Assembly (NCBI GenBank): GCA_963922205.1
Contig: CAWUHX010000037.1
Location: 1,054,001-1,118,000 of the forward strand
Length of the DNA: 64,000 bases
Source of the DNA: Romanomermis culicivorax
Taxonomy: Eukaryota; Nematoda; Enoplea; Mermithida; Mermithidae
Reading direction: 5' to 3'
Position 1 is the first letter of the stretch. Every line of letters begins with the position of its first letter. Position numbers and translations under genes: made by a program. Positions 1 to 11,895 of this stretch are shown in pieces. Below the pieces are notes generated by a model. The model was not told where the DNA came from. It saw only the letters and a program-made list of their open reading frames with translations, and did not search any database.

Positions 1-1272
1 ATCGGCGACTTGAAACGTAACGCGATTATTCCCGATGACCTGAAAATCAAGTAATTACAACTGTGCAAGTATAAATTCTTGGTTTGTGGGGAGTATTTCC
101 AGGCAAAATCGACTTACAACAGAAATCTTTTTCAGTCATATCTATCTATTTGGCTATGTAGTCAGGGTTAGTCTCCTTCAAGAATGTAAGCTTATAGCAA
201 TATTGATCAGAATCACTTTGATACCTTGTTTCGAAGACTTTTCAAGGTAGTATTACAGATAGTTTATGACTTATGACTGTAATTTCACTACTTTGTCTCA
301 CTTCTTCCTAATGCCTTCAGTTCTTCATTGCACTTAACTTCGGCATAGTAAACATTATTTTTGACTTGATTTGAGAAACACGCGTAACATGTAATTGGGG
401 GAAGCGCTACAACAACCCCCATCACGCAGATATCGTCGGCCAAATGGTCATCTTCAAAATCTGCCAATAATATGGTTGAAATAGGCTAGCCATTAAGAGC
501 CTCATCAAGAAAATGATCAATTTTGGACCAAAAATGTTCAAAAATTTCACAAAAACTGTAAAAATTACATATTCTTACGGTTTTTCAGTCGGATATTTTT
601 TATTTTGAATTGTTTCCCTGACTTTGAAGGCGAGATATTTTCCTTCAATAGCTCCCTGAAGTCTTGGGCGATGGATAACCCCACCCATAAAAAAATTCGC
701 CTTGCACCCCTGAACTCGTAACCCCGCTTCATGTAGGAGTAGGAATCAAATTCTCCTACCTGTTGAGCAGCAATGACGAGATCAATTATCTTATCATCTG
801 TTTTAATTTTTTCATTACTTATCTTGAATAATTTCGTTTCCATGTAGTATCTATGCCCGCAATGAAAACTTAAAAGTTTTTCTGCTGTTCTCTTTGTTCA
901 TCATAGGGTACAAAATGCCTTACCGTACAGTCGGAGGCCGACCATTATCACATTATTAATGCTGAAGATGAATTGTGGCAAATCTATTCCGTGTCACAGT
1001 TTATCTCTCAATTTTTTCTCATTTTTGAAATTGGTCGAAGACTTTACGTATGTTATAATTCTCGAAATTTATTTTATTTTTTATTGGACATTTGTCAGTT
1101 GAAATACCAACAGAAAATGTCAGCCGTTTTTTTACCATAGTCATGCTTGGGTATCATAGCCCATGAGCGCATTGGTCACAAACAAAATTATATTAGCATT
1201 GTTTCTTTTCATCGATGTCCTGAAATAAGCTGGAGATCGCTTTTGTTGTTTTGAGTTCCTAATTTTTTTCAG

Positions 1273-1379
1273 TATATATTGGAGGAACGCGTCGGATGAT
1301 GTAACAGCAATGAATTCGTCGCTTGATTTGTACAAAAATCGACACGTCGATGTGTTTTTTGGCCCAGAAGCATCCGTTG
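1273..1379 (+). CDS. Exon of a receptor guanylyl cyclase-like ectodomain
   Basis: This 107-nt exon follows a T-rich acceptor ending TTTTTTTCAG and ends at a GTAAGC donor. Read in its only open frame it gives a peptide ending SLDLYKNRHVDVFFGPEASV. That resembles the part of ANF-receptor (type-1 periplasmic-binding) ectodomains where a short helix leads into the 'vDvffGP' strand and turn. It ends in phase 1. The exon at 7694 starts with the two bases needed, and the joined reading is continuous and family-like. The gene would encode a membrane receptor guanylyl cyclase (GCY) or a natriuretic-receptor-like protein. Upstream exons were not recognised, so the start of the gene is unknown. Homology is inferred from pattern only. 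Confidence 0.6.
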
Positions 1380-1977
1380 GTAAGCTTGATTTCCCATTTT
1401 TACGGTAGATTTTGTCACTGCAGGCTTGGATTGGAATCCTTGTTGTAAATCGTTTGCGAAAGAAGCATCTATGTTGTATCATCATCCAGTTTTTAATTTT
1501 TTCGCATTTAAACTTGGGAAAAGAATCACTGCTCGCATCACGACTCATAATTTATCCAAGCAGTTAGTGTTATGATAAATACAAAACTTGGAATTATTTT
1601 GATCAAAAGCATTTGTCCATCCATATATCGTTGCATAGAATACTGCTATTATTGGCGTCTTCTTACAACTCTCGTTGGGTATTTCCATCGATTATATCAG
1701 TTTTTGGCTAATGTATGTGTTAAAAAATATAGATACCAAGAGTTAGCCTAGAATACTGGAACACTGAGCAATCATCATTAAATAAAAATACATTAAATAA
1801 AAAAGCGCCAAAACATATTCATGCAAATAATAAACAACCCGTATCCTCAAACACATTTTTTCTCTGGCTGCGGTAGCAAGTAGAACAACTTAGGAAAAAT
1901 ATTCGGCCTCTTCTACAATTTTAACACCGCTACATTTTCTTAATTTTCCATCATGAACACCGAGCCTGAGCCTAAAA

Positions 1978-2074
1978 GCCCTGTCATACTTCACCGGCGC
2001 CGCTTTTTAGTATGAATAGAACAACCGGCGCAGCGCGGCGCCGCGCGGTACCGCGCGGTGAAGTATGACAGGGC
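1978..2074. repeat. GC-rich 97-bp MITE-like palindrome
   Basis: Eighteen-base perfect terminal inverted repeats (1978-1995 and 2057-2074, GCCCTGTCATACTTCACC and its complement) flank a very GC-rich centre made of CGGCGC / GCGCGG runs. The surrounding DNA is strongly AT-rich. There is no coding capacity. It looks like a tiny non-autonomous DNA transposon or a stable hairpin-forming element. No clear target duplication could be assigned. Confidence 0.6.
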
Positions 2075-2280
2075 CTTAAGTCTAACTACAGGCCTATGAC
2101 ACGACTACGACTGATTTTTAAAACATGACAATGAAGCATAAAACTATCGGAATGATTTTTTATAGAAATTATTGTCAGATGCAGACCATAATAGCTGACT
2201 GATCAATACAAATATCAGCCAGCATCCTATTTTCAGACAGTATCGTTTTTTGTATGTAAAACCTTAAACTTATTACGGGT

Positions 2281-3985
2281 TCACTGGTAAGAAGGCTCTC
2301 AACTTTAAAAATTTTACAAAATTTTTAGGGCGTAGTACTTAACATACCCTAAAAGTTTTGGAGAATGATGCAGCACACAGGACAAACCGACCAGTCAATA
2401 AAATGTAAAATTATCAGGACGAATTTTTATAAAAATTATTTTAGACGTAACTAACTATAGTGTACAAGCGGCCAACAGCTGATCAATCAATATATTAGAC
2501 AGTATCATATTACCAGATAGTATTGTATTGAAATTTTAGAATTTTTCAAAAACGTAAACATGCCCAAAATGACTTCCTCTACCAGCGGAGGTCATGGTCT
2601 TTATGATCAGAAATCGTTCTGACCATTATGAAGACATTTATTTTCTATAGAGCAACTACTACATTTTACATTACAAAATTGACCAGAGTGACCGACATGC
2701 TGTACATGATACAATGGGTAGCAAAAACTGAACCAAAGGAACAGGTAGCAACCCAAAAGTGTACTTTTTATACCCGAAACCTAGAGGTCTTACAATTTTC
2801 CTCGTAAGAAATCATAAGTTTTAAAAAAGTTTACAAAAATTTCACAAATTTTTTTTTTAATTTTGAACCCAACACCTAATGGTTTTATGGGTTTACTCAT
2901 AAAAAATTACACATATTTAAAATTTTACCAAAATTTGTTTTTGTGAAAATTTTTAGTCATTTTACTAAATTTTGTGTGAGTAAAGTTTAACGCTTGCTGG
3001 TCCAAAGAGTTATATCAAACAGTCATGATGCATTTCACATATTTTATCTTACTTTAAATTTTACTGGAAACTTGACATTTCTGCTATTTCTAATTTGCAG
3101 TTTTAAAACGTCAACAAATTTTTTTTACAAATTTGTCAAATTTTTTTTCAGAATAAGAAATAGATTTTGAGAGTCGTTGAATAAAAAGATAGCTCTCTAT
3201 AAATTGTAAAACTATAAAACTAATGGTAGAGTATTAGACTAACAGATAGCCTACTGCTGTATAAGTTCGGAATCAGATATATGAATGCCATAGATGTTGT
3301 ATGTTGTAGAACTGTTGTAAAATTGGAAATAAGTAGGATTAATCCTACTGCAGGAGCACTCTATGTCGCATGATGGTACATAAAGGGTGAGCTCTTTAAC
3401 CAAAACTTTTAAATTTAGAAAACAATTTATGGCTTCTTCCACCAGTGGACAAAGTCTTCCAAAAATTACACATCTGCAGATGTGCGTATTTATTTTTGGT
3501 TGTGATTTTCTGGAGACTATTCAGATTTGAGAGTCACAAAGGTCATGATAAACTAAAAATGTTTTTCTATGGGTTCAAGTTGACCGCTCTCCATGTCCCG
3601 CAATGGTCGATAAAAAGATAAAAAAGTTTTGCAGTCTTATGCACAGAAATTTGCAGAATTTTTGTGAAAATTTTCAGGTCGTACAAAAATTGAAATTTTC
3701 AAAAAAATGAGTAAACCAATAAAAACATAAAGTTTTGGATATAAAATGTTGATGGTTTTATGTAAAAAAATTGATACTCTCGAAATATAATACTGTCTGG
3801 GCAATCAACTGTTGACCACCAAAAATAATTTAAAAAAAAATAATTTTGATAGTTTTATAATTTGCTGGATGAGTGGTTTGTCCTGCATGCTGCATCATTT
3901 TTCAAAACTTTTAGGGGTACAGTAAGTTTCTGGCACAAAAAAACATTTTTTTGTGAACATTTTTTAAAAATCGGTAAACCCTTAG
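2281..3985. repeat. Inverted pair of a dispersed AT-rich repeat
   Basis: The stretch 2281-2560 recurs as its reverse complement at about 3740-3985. Shared landmarks in order are a 'cccctaaaagttttg' block, a 'gatgcagca' block and a 'gacagtat' block. A third, partial copy in direct orientation lies at about 2110-2250. The arms enclose roughly 1.2 kb of AT-rich DNA with no recognised gene. It could be two independent insertions in opposite orientation or one foldback-type element. Confidence 0.5.
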
Positions 3986-4559
3986 AACTGTTAAAGCGCA
4001 TCTATGCTCTTTTGTTGAAAATCTGTCGCAAGTGATTGCAACAATCAAAATCCAACAAATCTCTTATTTTTGCTGTGAACAAGGAAGATCTTGATGGGTT
4101 CTATCCAGTGAAGCGTATTTCACAAGAAAAATTTGCATAGTGTTGCTAATATCAGCTATTTTGTCAGCGTCTTGCATTTCTCACGTTTCTTGCGTTTCTT
4201 TCGTCAAAGCTAGATTAAAAGGGCCTAGTGGTTACTGGTTTAATAATATGTTGTCTATCTTTCAATCGGTAATTTCGATATCTATCTTGTGATGTATTAT
4301 ATACTGACATTGTTCTATTTCTTCCAGAGTAAATTGTTTGCATCTATTTATTGTAGAAAAAGTGTAGATGGGCCTTTTGGTTGCGGGTATAAAAGGCTCG
4401 CGGATTCTATGGTTTTACACACGAACATTTCTGAGTTTTTAAAAATTTTTCTACTCAAAATGTGATTTTTTTGCACTCCCGAGGTGATTTCACATCACCA
4501 ACTGTCGACCTTGTCTTATTTTTAATGTCTGAGCCGAGTTGGGTTGACTCTCAACACTT

Positions 4560-4800
4560 ATGGAAAATTTGTGCTAGGCGCACTAAAGCTATGGCAGTAC
4601 TTTCTACACTGATGGGGAATTTCCCATGTTGAAGCGTCGATCGTACTCTACACCTCCTGTATCATCCTGCATGTTATACAAGTTCGGATAAAATTTCACA
4701 CTCGACAATACTTTCTACACCACCTGTACCGCCCCACATGTTATAAGCAGCAGCCCTTGAAGCCTGTACTTATAACGTATCTATGTTTTGTGTACCCCTG
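4560..4800. repeat. Fragment of a foldback-type repeat (subrepeats plus end)
   Basis: Two imperfect ~85-90 bp units built around 'tactttctacac ... tgta.c..cccacatgttata' end in 'tttgtgtaccc'. The same unit and the same end occur in the foldback-like element at 36119-37489. This is therefore a partial second copy of that family. Confidence 0.5.
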
Positions 4801-6479
4801 AACAGGCTCGTATAACTACTGGCTTTTTATCGAGGAGGTTGGGGGTGAGTGAAGAAAAAAACAAAGAGAGCTCCGCAAGCATGTCGTTCATATAAAATAC
4901 GCATGAAGATAATAAAAAAACTTCCTCGAAAGGATTCAGGGTGTGTTTGACGATTTTTTTCTGGCCACGGGGTGTTCGTTGTCTCAGGTGGGAGAGCTTA
5001 CCTCTTATACTCCCTATTTGCATGTATGAATTCGTGATAATGGTTTTAAGGCTACTTCAAACCCATTATATGACATTGAGGCCGATCGGGCTTTTTTGTT
5101 TTGAAAATCGGAACAAATGGCTCCAAGGCCTGAATTTTTAGGAGCCAAAAACTTATCATTGAGGATTATGAAAGTATTTGCATGTAACTCACCGCTGATA
5201 GTGAATAAATTATATGGCTATTCAATCAGTTGATACATGTTAAAAACTTCATTCCAACCAGTGCTTTTTGTGCAAGCTCCTTTGTACACGTACAAAGATA
5301 CAAAGATCGACTAAAAAATCTTTTTATGATGAAAATTTTGTTGTACACCAAAAACACTGTTTGTTGTGTATTTTCGCACAAAGCTTCTTCTAGATAGCAC
5401 CTGAGTTCATGGCCATCGTATAAAGCACAGATGTACGAGGCATTGAAAAATGCAGCTTCTTATCTTATTACTTCTGTTTAGGTTTTGCAATCTTAAAATG
5501 CTATATAAATTTAAGGATAACTTATTTAATGAACATAAGGTTCAAGTTTTTCATTCAAAAGCACGTTTTTAGCATTTTACAAATTAAAAAGATATACCTA
5601 TACTTTCATAAGTTTAAAAAACTTCAAGTTAAACTCGAAATGGAATACTTATGGATTCTTCATGTTTAAAATTATATTCACAAAAAACAGTTGGGAAAAT
5701 GTAGATTTTGACTTCTAAAATGCACCAAAATTCACATTTTTCATGTCCAACCTCCACGTGTTCTACTCTCTCAGAGATTTTCCCTCTAAAGAGTTTTATT
5801 TGTGAAAACTAAGTTGATAGACCAATCTGACGAATTCTCAAATGAAATCCAGCATGCAGCGTTCTCTGATTTTAGAACCTACAGAACACTTGATTTAAAT
5901 GTAAAATTTAATGAAAGTAACGATAATTCACTAACATACGACTATTGAAATCAACGTTTTTACGTTTTTTTTTATTTTTAGGCTCTCGATCTGAAATACA
6001 GAAGCAATTTCCAAATTTTTAGTGGCTCAGTCCCCTATAATGACTAAAATAAGCTTGATGCCAACATCATGGGCATGGTGCAGAGCAGACGACCAAAGCA
6101 AATAAAAATTTTGAAATGAAAATCAGAAATGAAAAAGACAGAATGAAAATGCAATATAAAGAAAGTGAATTTTTTCCAACTTTGACCCAAGTTCTCAAAA
6201 ATCTAGTTCACTTCTTTTTCTAGCATGGCAACTATCGAAGCAAGTATATTCTCCTTTTTTCTGCCCCATCGGGGCATTTTCTAATAAACTAGTTCACCTC
6301 TTTTTAGTGGGCCTCAACCATGCACGAAAACTTTCATAGAAGCACATTGAAGTTTTAAATTTGGTCATCTGCATTTCAAAAAAACAATAAAAAAACCTCA
6401 AGCAACGAATTCTCACCTCCGGCAAAAGGAAGGGATGTGTAAACCGCATAGTACTTAAAAAACGTTGTAAATATACCGA

Positions 6480-7330
6480 AAGGTGACCATATCTATTGAA
6501 TTCCTCATGGTTTAGAATACTTCAACCCAAAAAATCGCAGAAATACCTTTGTTCACACAAATGACTTTTTTCGTTTAAAGTGACTCCATCCATTGAATTC
6601 CCCATGGTCAGAAACATCTTCCCTCAAAAATCGCAGAAATACATTTGTTTACACTCAATATGAATTAGTGCGTAAAGTGATCACTTTCATTAAATTCCCA
6701 GTTGTCGAAAACCCCTCCCACAAAAAACTAACGAAAACAGGCTTGTTTAAATCCGCAATAATTTTTTTGTGTAAAATGGAGTGACACATACATTGAATTT
6801 CCCGCACAGTCGGAAGCCCCTTCCATAAAAAATCACGAAAATACGCTTGTTTACACCCGTGATAGTTTTTTTTGTAAGTTGATCGCATTCATCAAATTCT
6901 CCGTGATCGAAAACCCCGTTCACCGGGAAAATCACGAAAATACGTTTGTTTACAACTGGGATAAGTTTTTGTGTAAAGTGATTGCATTCATCAAATTCCC
7001 CGTTGTCGAAAGCCTCTTTCATCAAAAAATCACGAAAATACGTTTGTTTACACACGGGATAATTTTTGGTGTAAAGTGATCACATTCATTGAATTCCTCG
7101 TGGTCAAAAATCCCCTCCACAAGAAAATACGGCAGTACACTCGTTTACACCGCGGATAATTTCTTTGTGTAAAGTGAGGACGTCTATTGAATTCTCCGGG
7201 GTCGAAAACTCCCTCCACTGAAAAATCACGAAAATACGCTTGTTTACACCCGGGATAATTTTCCGTGTAAAGTGACCGTGTCCATCAAATTTCCAATAGT
7301 CGAAAACCCTCGCAGCCCAAAAAAAAAGTT
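6480..7330 (+). repeat. Tandem array, ~98-bp unit, about nine copies
   Basis: A recurring block (gtaaagtgatc.cattcat.gaattccc..gtcgaaaa.cc...aaaaatcacgaaaatacg.ttgtttacac) repeats about every 91-98 bases from 6484 to 7264, with the most regular spacing (96-98) at the right. Units are diverged. Two units in inverted orientation occur at 54840-55010. The short open frames across it are repeat artefacts. Confidence 0.8.
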
Positions 7331-7460
7331 TGCCCCTATGCCCGATATTATGCAAAAAACCCGAAGGTTCTAGCTCTTACCGTTTTGGCTCTAGGGGGGG
7401 GACATGAAATTTGGGAGTATATTATAGGTTGAAGCTGTCGCGCCACCTATGATTAAGAAG
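7330..7460 (+). repeat. Conserved tail of the 98-bp satellite element
   Basis: The segment with landmarks 'gaaggttctagctcttac', 'gttttggctctag', 'catgaaatttggg' and 'tatattataggttg' lies just after the tandem array. It is found again, inverted and next to inverted 98-bp units, at 54375-54490. Array and tail therefore travel together as one dispersed element. Confidence 0.7.
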
Positions 7461-7693
7461 CGCAGTATATGGTAAATATCTATCTAACCAGAAATCTATT
7501 TTAAATGTATCTGTTTACTAGTCTTTCATGAGCCTGTAAATAACTTTCAGGCCAAACTGGCTCTACCAATTTTTTCTGTCCTAACTGGGCCCGGCCTGCT
7601 CACGGGCCAGGCTGTGGGCCACCCATACGGGACCTTGATGTAAATCTTTGATTTTTACTTCAACATGAAGGTCGACCGTCATTTTGCTTTCAG

Positions 7694-8038
7694 CTATAGC
7701 TATTACGGCTCTGTTGGCGTCTGATTTGGATGTACCAACTTTCGGCTACATTTCGGTGTCCAGCGATTTGGAAAACAAACAGAAATATACGACCTTGATT
7801 CGTACGGTTAACTCCATATCATTCATGAGCCAAGCGGTTCGCGCCATTTTGCTCTATTACAACTGGAACAGAGTGGTGATAGTGCGCGTGCCCGGCCTAA
7901 CTTGTGATATATTCACAGGTGGTTTCCCGGCCGCCTTCTCATCAACGAAAATAAATATTGTGTCCACTCTGATAGTCAATTATGATGATACGAACAGCAT
8001 TAACAGCGCATTGGCCCAGCTGAAATTGACAGCAAGAA
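7694..8038 (+). CDS. Exon of a receptor guanylyl cyclase-like ectodomain
   Basis: A 345-nt exon between a TTTCAG acceptor and a GTGAGT donor. The peptide contains LLASDLDVPTFGYISVSSDL, then a Tyr-Thr-Thr-Leu-Ile-Arg stretch and AVRAILLYYNWNRVVIV. This is the order seen in ANF-receptor ligand-binding domains of nematode GCY receptors: variants of 'vaplas.w.iPvfs', 'YptliRt' and 'a..aiL.hfnWtrVai'. The protein would be a single-pass membrane receptor with intracellular kinase-like and cyclase domains, none of which is in this window. Its phase (1) fits the exon at 1273-1379. A possible continuation near 8183 (SSVIFLARKQ) hits a stop within about 15 codons, so the locus may be a pseudogene or the next exon may lie elsewhere. 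Confidence 0.7.
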
Positions 8039-9384
8039 GTGAGTTTGTTGGATTATATACTTCGCTTCCTTTTGTTAGGAGCTTTGCTTCGTTTTGTTTA
8101 ATTCGAGTTAGTGGAAAAACTTTTACGTACCTTGGCACCTCTATTATTATTGCTCATTTTTCTTCGTTCTTCCAGTGAAGGCTCATCCGTGATTTTTTTG
8201 GCCAGAAAACAGACACAACCAATTTGAGCTGGAAACGTTAGTCGAATCACGGTATATAATAGATTACAATGTAGATCTTAAAATTTTTGATCAAATAGTA
8301 CCCAATATGTTTAATCAATATTTACTCTGTGCTTTGAATTGACCTTTGATGCAAGAAATGAAACAAATGCAAGGCGCCTACAATGTAGCTGATGCCTTCA
8401 ATACAATGCCACAGTTACTTTACGACTAGTTGGATAGCGCTCGTCAATATCTTTTTTTGCGCACAGTAAAAATGTTCGATTTTGAGTGTCATAATCACTT
8501 GTTTCTAATTTTAAACAAAAAGTAAGGATATGCTTTTTTCCAAAATCGGACATAAGTGGTCTTGACTAACTATTCCTAACTACTCTGTTGCCACCTTGTT
8601 CTTTCCCCTTCTATATCTCACAACAAAATCATTGTATTATATTTGTAATTTTTTCTTTGTTTGCCTCTGACTTTTCATTTTCGTAGTCTTTTGAACTACT
8701 GCTCTTATAGTGTGATTTGTTCTGAAAACATACGTTTGTTGTACCGTAAAATTATGACTTACTTTAGAAGGTCACCTGTTCACTTGAGCAGGAGAGATGT
8801 TGGGTATGGATGCAGTTCATCTCAAGGTTATGAAAATTAGCCTGGAAGTCAATGCGAGTTGCAGCCATGCCAATTTCCATGGACGACAGCGCACATAAAT
8901 GGCCTGTGTATTCATTCTTTTGCGAATTGTCATCATTGTTTATTTCTGAAAGGAGAGTGATCTGACTGGCGAACTTATTATTGATTATTTTATAATGTAT
9001 TTTGTAGAATTAGTAGCCGAGAAATACAACATCCACCACTGTTCGGATATTTGCATATTATCTCACAGTGGAGGGAGGGAACACGGGTTAGAACCAAAAT
9101 CTCAGAACGACCACCCTGCATGCAAGCCCAATTTTACTACTCAATTCTCTTCCTGACTTCTTCATATTACTCGTTGATTGGAAGTTCTTCAAGCTCAGAG
9201 AATCTGAAGTTCAAGTGAAATGAAGCAAGTGATTTATTCTTGAAATTGGGACAGACCAAGCTGTTGCACACTATTTCTGCCTCATGTTACATTTTGAAAA
9301 TAATAAGATGGCGTTTGGGCGGCTCTGACCTATTTCTTGCCTCTTTGGTCCATGGGGTTGGAGGAAGAAGGGTAAATCGGTAGG
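8039..9384. other. AT-rich DNA with no clear gene
   Basis: Beyond the receptor exon I see only a weak exon-like piece near 8183-8217 that is closed by a TGA. No cyclase, kinase or other conserved domain was recognised before the retrotransposon remnant begins. Confidence 0.4.
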
Positions 9385-9878
9385 AGTATTTGTGGAGCAG
9401 GAGAGATAGTCAGGGATCGACCTTAATGCCAGTGCTTCCCTAGGCCTGCCTCAAAAGCTGGAATGACTCCTCACTCAGGGGTGAGAAGTCAAGAACAGAG
9501 ATCTTACCTGCTCAAGAAAAGCCTGACTAAAACTAGCCAGACTAGGTAACACTCTTTTGGACACAAATAAAACAATTTTTTAACCAAATATTTATTTATA
9601 ATACTTACCTATAAATCACCCCTTCCAAAAAACGTGACGTCTTACCAATGTAAAAACATGATGAGTAAAGTACAGGCAAAATAACAGCTATAATATATAA
9701 GATAAGGCATACAAGAATAATAAGAAAATTCACTGATCAATTCACAAAATCCATCTTCTACAGTAACTATCATGCTTGGCCAGGTCGGGCATGGTCCATG
9801 TGTTGTACTTGCGGGCGTTTTTACAAAATCGACAAACTATTTGAAAATACTGAAAATCGGCGGAAAGACACTACAACA
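9385..9878 (-). repeat. 3' LTR of element E (diverged)
   Basis: Starts on the minus strand with TGTTGTAGTG at 9878, right after a purine-rich tract (about 9879-9890). It keeps scattered identity to the LTRs of A, B and C, including the 'gcac.ggcattaagg.cga' block near its end. The left boundary is approximate because the terminal ACAACA is not intact. Confidence 0.6.
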
Positions 9879-10545
9879 CCAATCCCCCTTGCCGTATATC
9901 GCCCTAAGTGATCATCACATGAACAAACAAAACTGGCAAGGGGAGGGACTCTGCCTTAATAGCCATCACCAGGGAAGCAGAATGTGAATTCAGCAGCACG
10001 CAGTGGGGCTGAGGGAGTTGTTGTAGTGTTTTGAGCCTATTTGGCAACATGTAGGGTGAGACCTCCTGACTCCATCCCCAATTAGTGAGGCTGAAATACA
10101 TCGGCAGCACTGCAGCCCAAATTGTCACTCCCTGTGCACGGATATACTGGAGCGCACCAGACTACGAGTTCATGCAGATGGGAGGGTGAGGCCGGCCACT
10201 ACCTTCAGGCGAAATCCCTGGGAAACAACTAACAGGGAGAACATTACCTGGCAGGTGAAAAGGGACAAACTATCATTGGTGGCTTGTGGTAGAACATTCA
10301 GGGGCAGATGAGAAAGTTGTAGTATGAAATCTGACTGGTGATGAAAACCAAGCAGGGGTGCCAGCAGGAGTTAAACATCCATGGCAGAGCCAGCTGAGTT
10401 AAACATGATTGTTGCACACTGTGATTGGGCGGGCATCCATTGAACAAGGTTGATGTTGAAGATGATGATTTATGCAAAGTAAGCGAGCAAAGGAAAAAAT
10501 ATAAACAGGAAAACAGGAAGAAAAACAAGTATACTACAGTAACTG
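9879..10545 (-). other. 3' UTR of element E
   Basis: Non-coding stretch matching the 3' UTRs of B (52190-52749) and C (31429-31991). Shared blocks are 'ctggagcgcacc' (complement), 'gatgtatttcagcctcac', 'gctcaaaacactacaacaac', 'ccccactg.gtgctg' and the purine tract before the LTR. Confidence 0.6.
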
Positions 10546-11890
10546 GATGAAAATTTTTTGGGGCGATTTAAAGGCTATATTTATATAGTGAATTTGGACA
10601 AAGAATAAGGATAGTTTTTGAAATGAAAAGTAAATTTATTAGGAAAGCCAAACTGTGATTGGCTTCATGTTGCCAATCTCTTCTTTCGTATGGGGACAAA
10701 TCAAATTTTGGTTATGAGTGGCATTCAACTTCACAGAGTGGTGTCCAAGCGACAGGGGATGCATGGCGAATCAAAAGGATGACGTAGATGTAGTAGCAAG
10801 TGACAGAGACAGAAACTGACCAAGCTTCTCAAAAAGCGATCAACTGGTTACAAAGAATTGTGCCCCATAAACTGCAGTGGGTCAAATCAATCATCAGAGT
10901 TCAAACTGTCATAGGTGAAAAGGGGCAGGAACAGTCAGGAAATAAGCTGAAAGCTTGAGCCAGCTGTGTAGTTAAAATAAAAATAGAGTGCATTTGAAAA
11001 ATTAGAATAGTAATGGGACATTGCATGCACTAATGGAATGAAATCTGAATTTTTGGATTTGAGAATGAAAATAATTTTTTTGAGCTGAAATAGATTGAAA
11101 AATTGTAGAAAGGATAATCTCACTCAGGTGGGGGTAACATTGGGCAAAAAATTCACCAAGACTGGAGCAGTCTTGCTATTTCCAAACGTCCCACATGAGC
11201 CAGGCGTCAAGAAGAAGGTGTATGGCACCAGTCGAGGCAGCGGCGATCCATGGCATCAGAAGTTGCATGAGCTAGGCCATAGGCAAAAGTGGCGGTGGCT
11301 GACCACTGATCTTCCTGTTTGCCACTGTGGTGAGGATGATTCGAGTGGGAACCAGGTGAAAATAGGCATATATAAAGAGGATAAATAAAAAAAGATATGC
11401 ATGCAAAAAAGAGCTAAAACAGTGCATAGTTGGCATCCATGTCGTCCTGATCAGGATCAGCAGACGATTTATGCAGCGTAGTAGGATAGGATAGAATAAA
11501 AAATAATGAGGGAAAACAAGAAAAATCCAGGAGTTCATTCCAATCAAAAAGAACTTGCACTCAGAAGTCTGAAAAATACTATGACAAAGAAGGAATTAAA
11601 GAATTACACATAACAGAGCCGACAATCAGGACTTGACCCACTTTTGGCAGTTCAAGATGCATGCCCTGTGTGGTGGTATTTATGTGTAACAAACTATTGG
11701 ATGGAAAGAGACAGCAAACATAAAAAAATGTAGGCCGAGCACCTCCACTACCCCTGCAATTGGTTAGGACACTGATGGCAGTCAGTTGACACCACTCAAA
11801 TTTATAGAAAGGTGGGAAATCTGAGGACAAAAAAATATGTAAAGAATTGGGGCGAGTATTTACAAATAATTACAACAAAATTTTGAAACT
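10546..11890. other. Unassigned insert between E protease and 3' UTR
   Basis: This stretch sits where about 9 kb of pol and ORF3 should be. I recognise no RT, integrase, ORF3 or other family in either strand. The open frames in it are short and unremarkable. It may be highly decayed element sequence or foreign filler. Confidence 0.35.
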
Positions 11891-11895
11891 CACCA

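Larger units (their letters stand above)
1380..7693 (+). other. Predicted 6.3-kb intron full of repeats
   Basis: Bounded by a GTAAGC donor and a TTGCTTTCAG acceptor that join two receptor exons in phase 1. I see no convincing protein gene inside. It holds a GC-rich palindrome (1978-2074), inverted repeat copies (2281-3985), a foldback-type end (4560-4800), and a 98-bp tandem array with its tail (6480-7460). The stretches 2570-3740, 3990-4550 and 4800-6480 are AT-rich with no recognised feature. A further exon inside it cannot be excluded. Confidence 0.5.

Noticed and set aside
1-560. Promoter or first exon of the receptor gene
   Set aside because: No start codon context, signal peptide or splice donor pattern could be supported.
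565-843. 92-codon ORF on the minus strand
   Set aside because: No recognised motif, no splice context, and AT-rich intergenic or intronic setting. I could not support it as a gene.
1141-1548. 135-codon ORF on the minus strand
   Set aside because: It is the shadow of the receptor exon on the plus strand (1273-1379), which has family-like sequence and splice sites.
6593-7355. Several 60-100 codon ORFs in both strands
   Set aside because: They are made by the 98-bp tandem repeat and repeat the same peptide phrases. There is no evidence for a repeat protein.
8174-8230. Third receptor exon (SSVIFLARKQ)
   Set aside because: Plausible family-like strand, but the required acceptor is weak and a TGA follows after about 15 codons. 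Kept only as a remark.
11095-11388. 97-codon plus-strand ORF in the E insert
   Set aside because: No family recognised, lies in decayed retroelement DNA, and shows no splice or start context.
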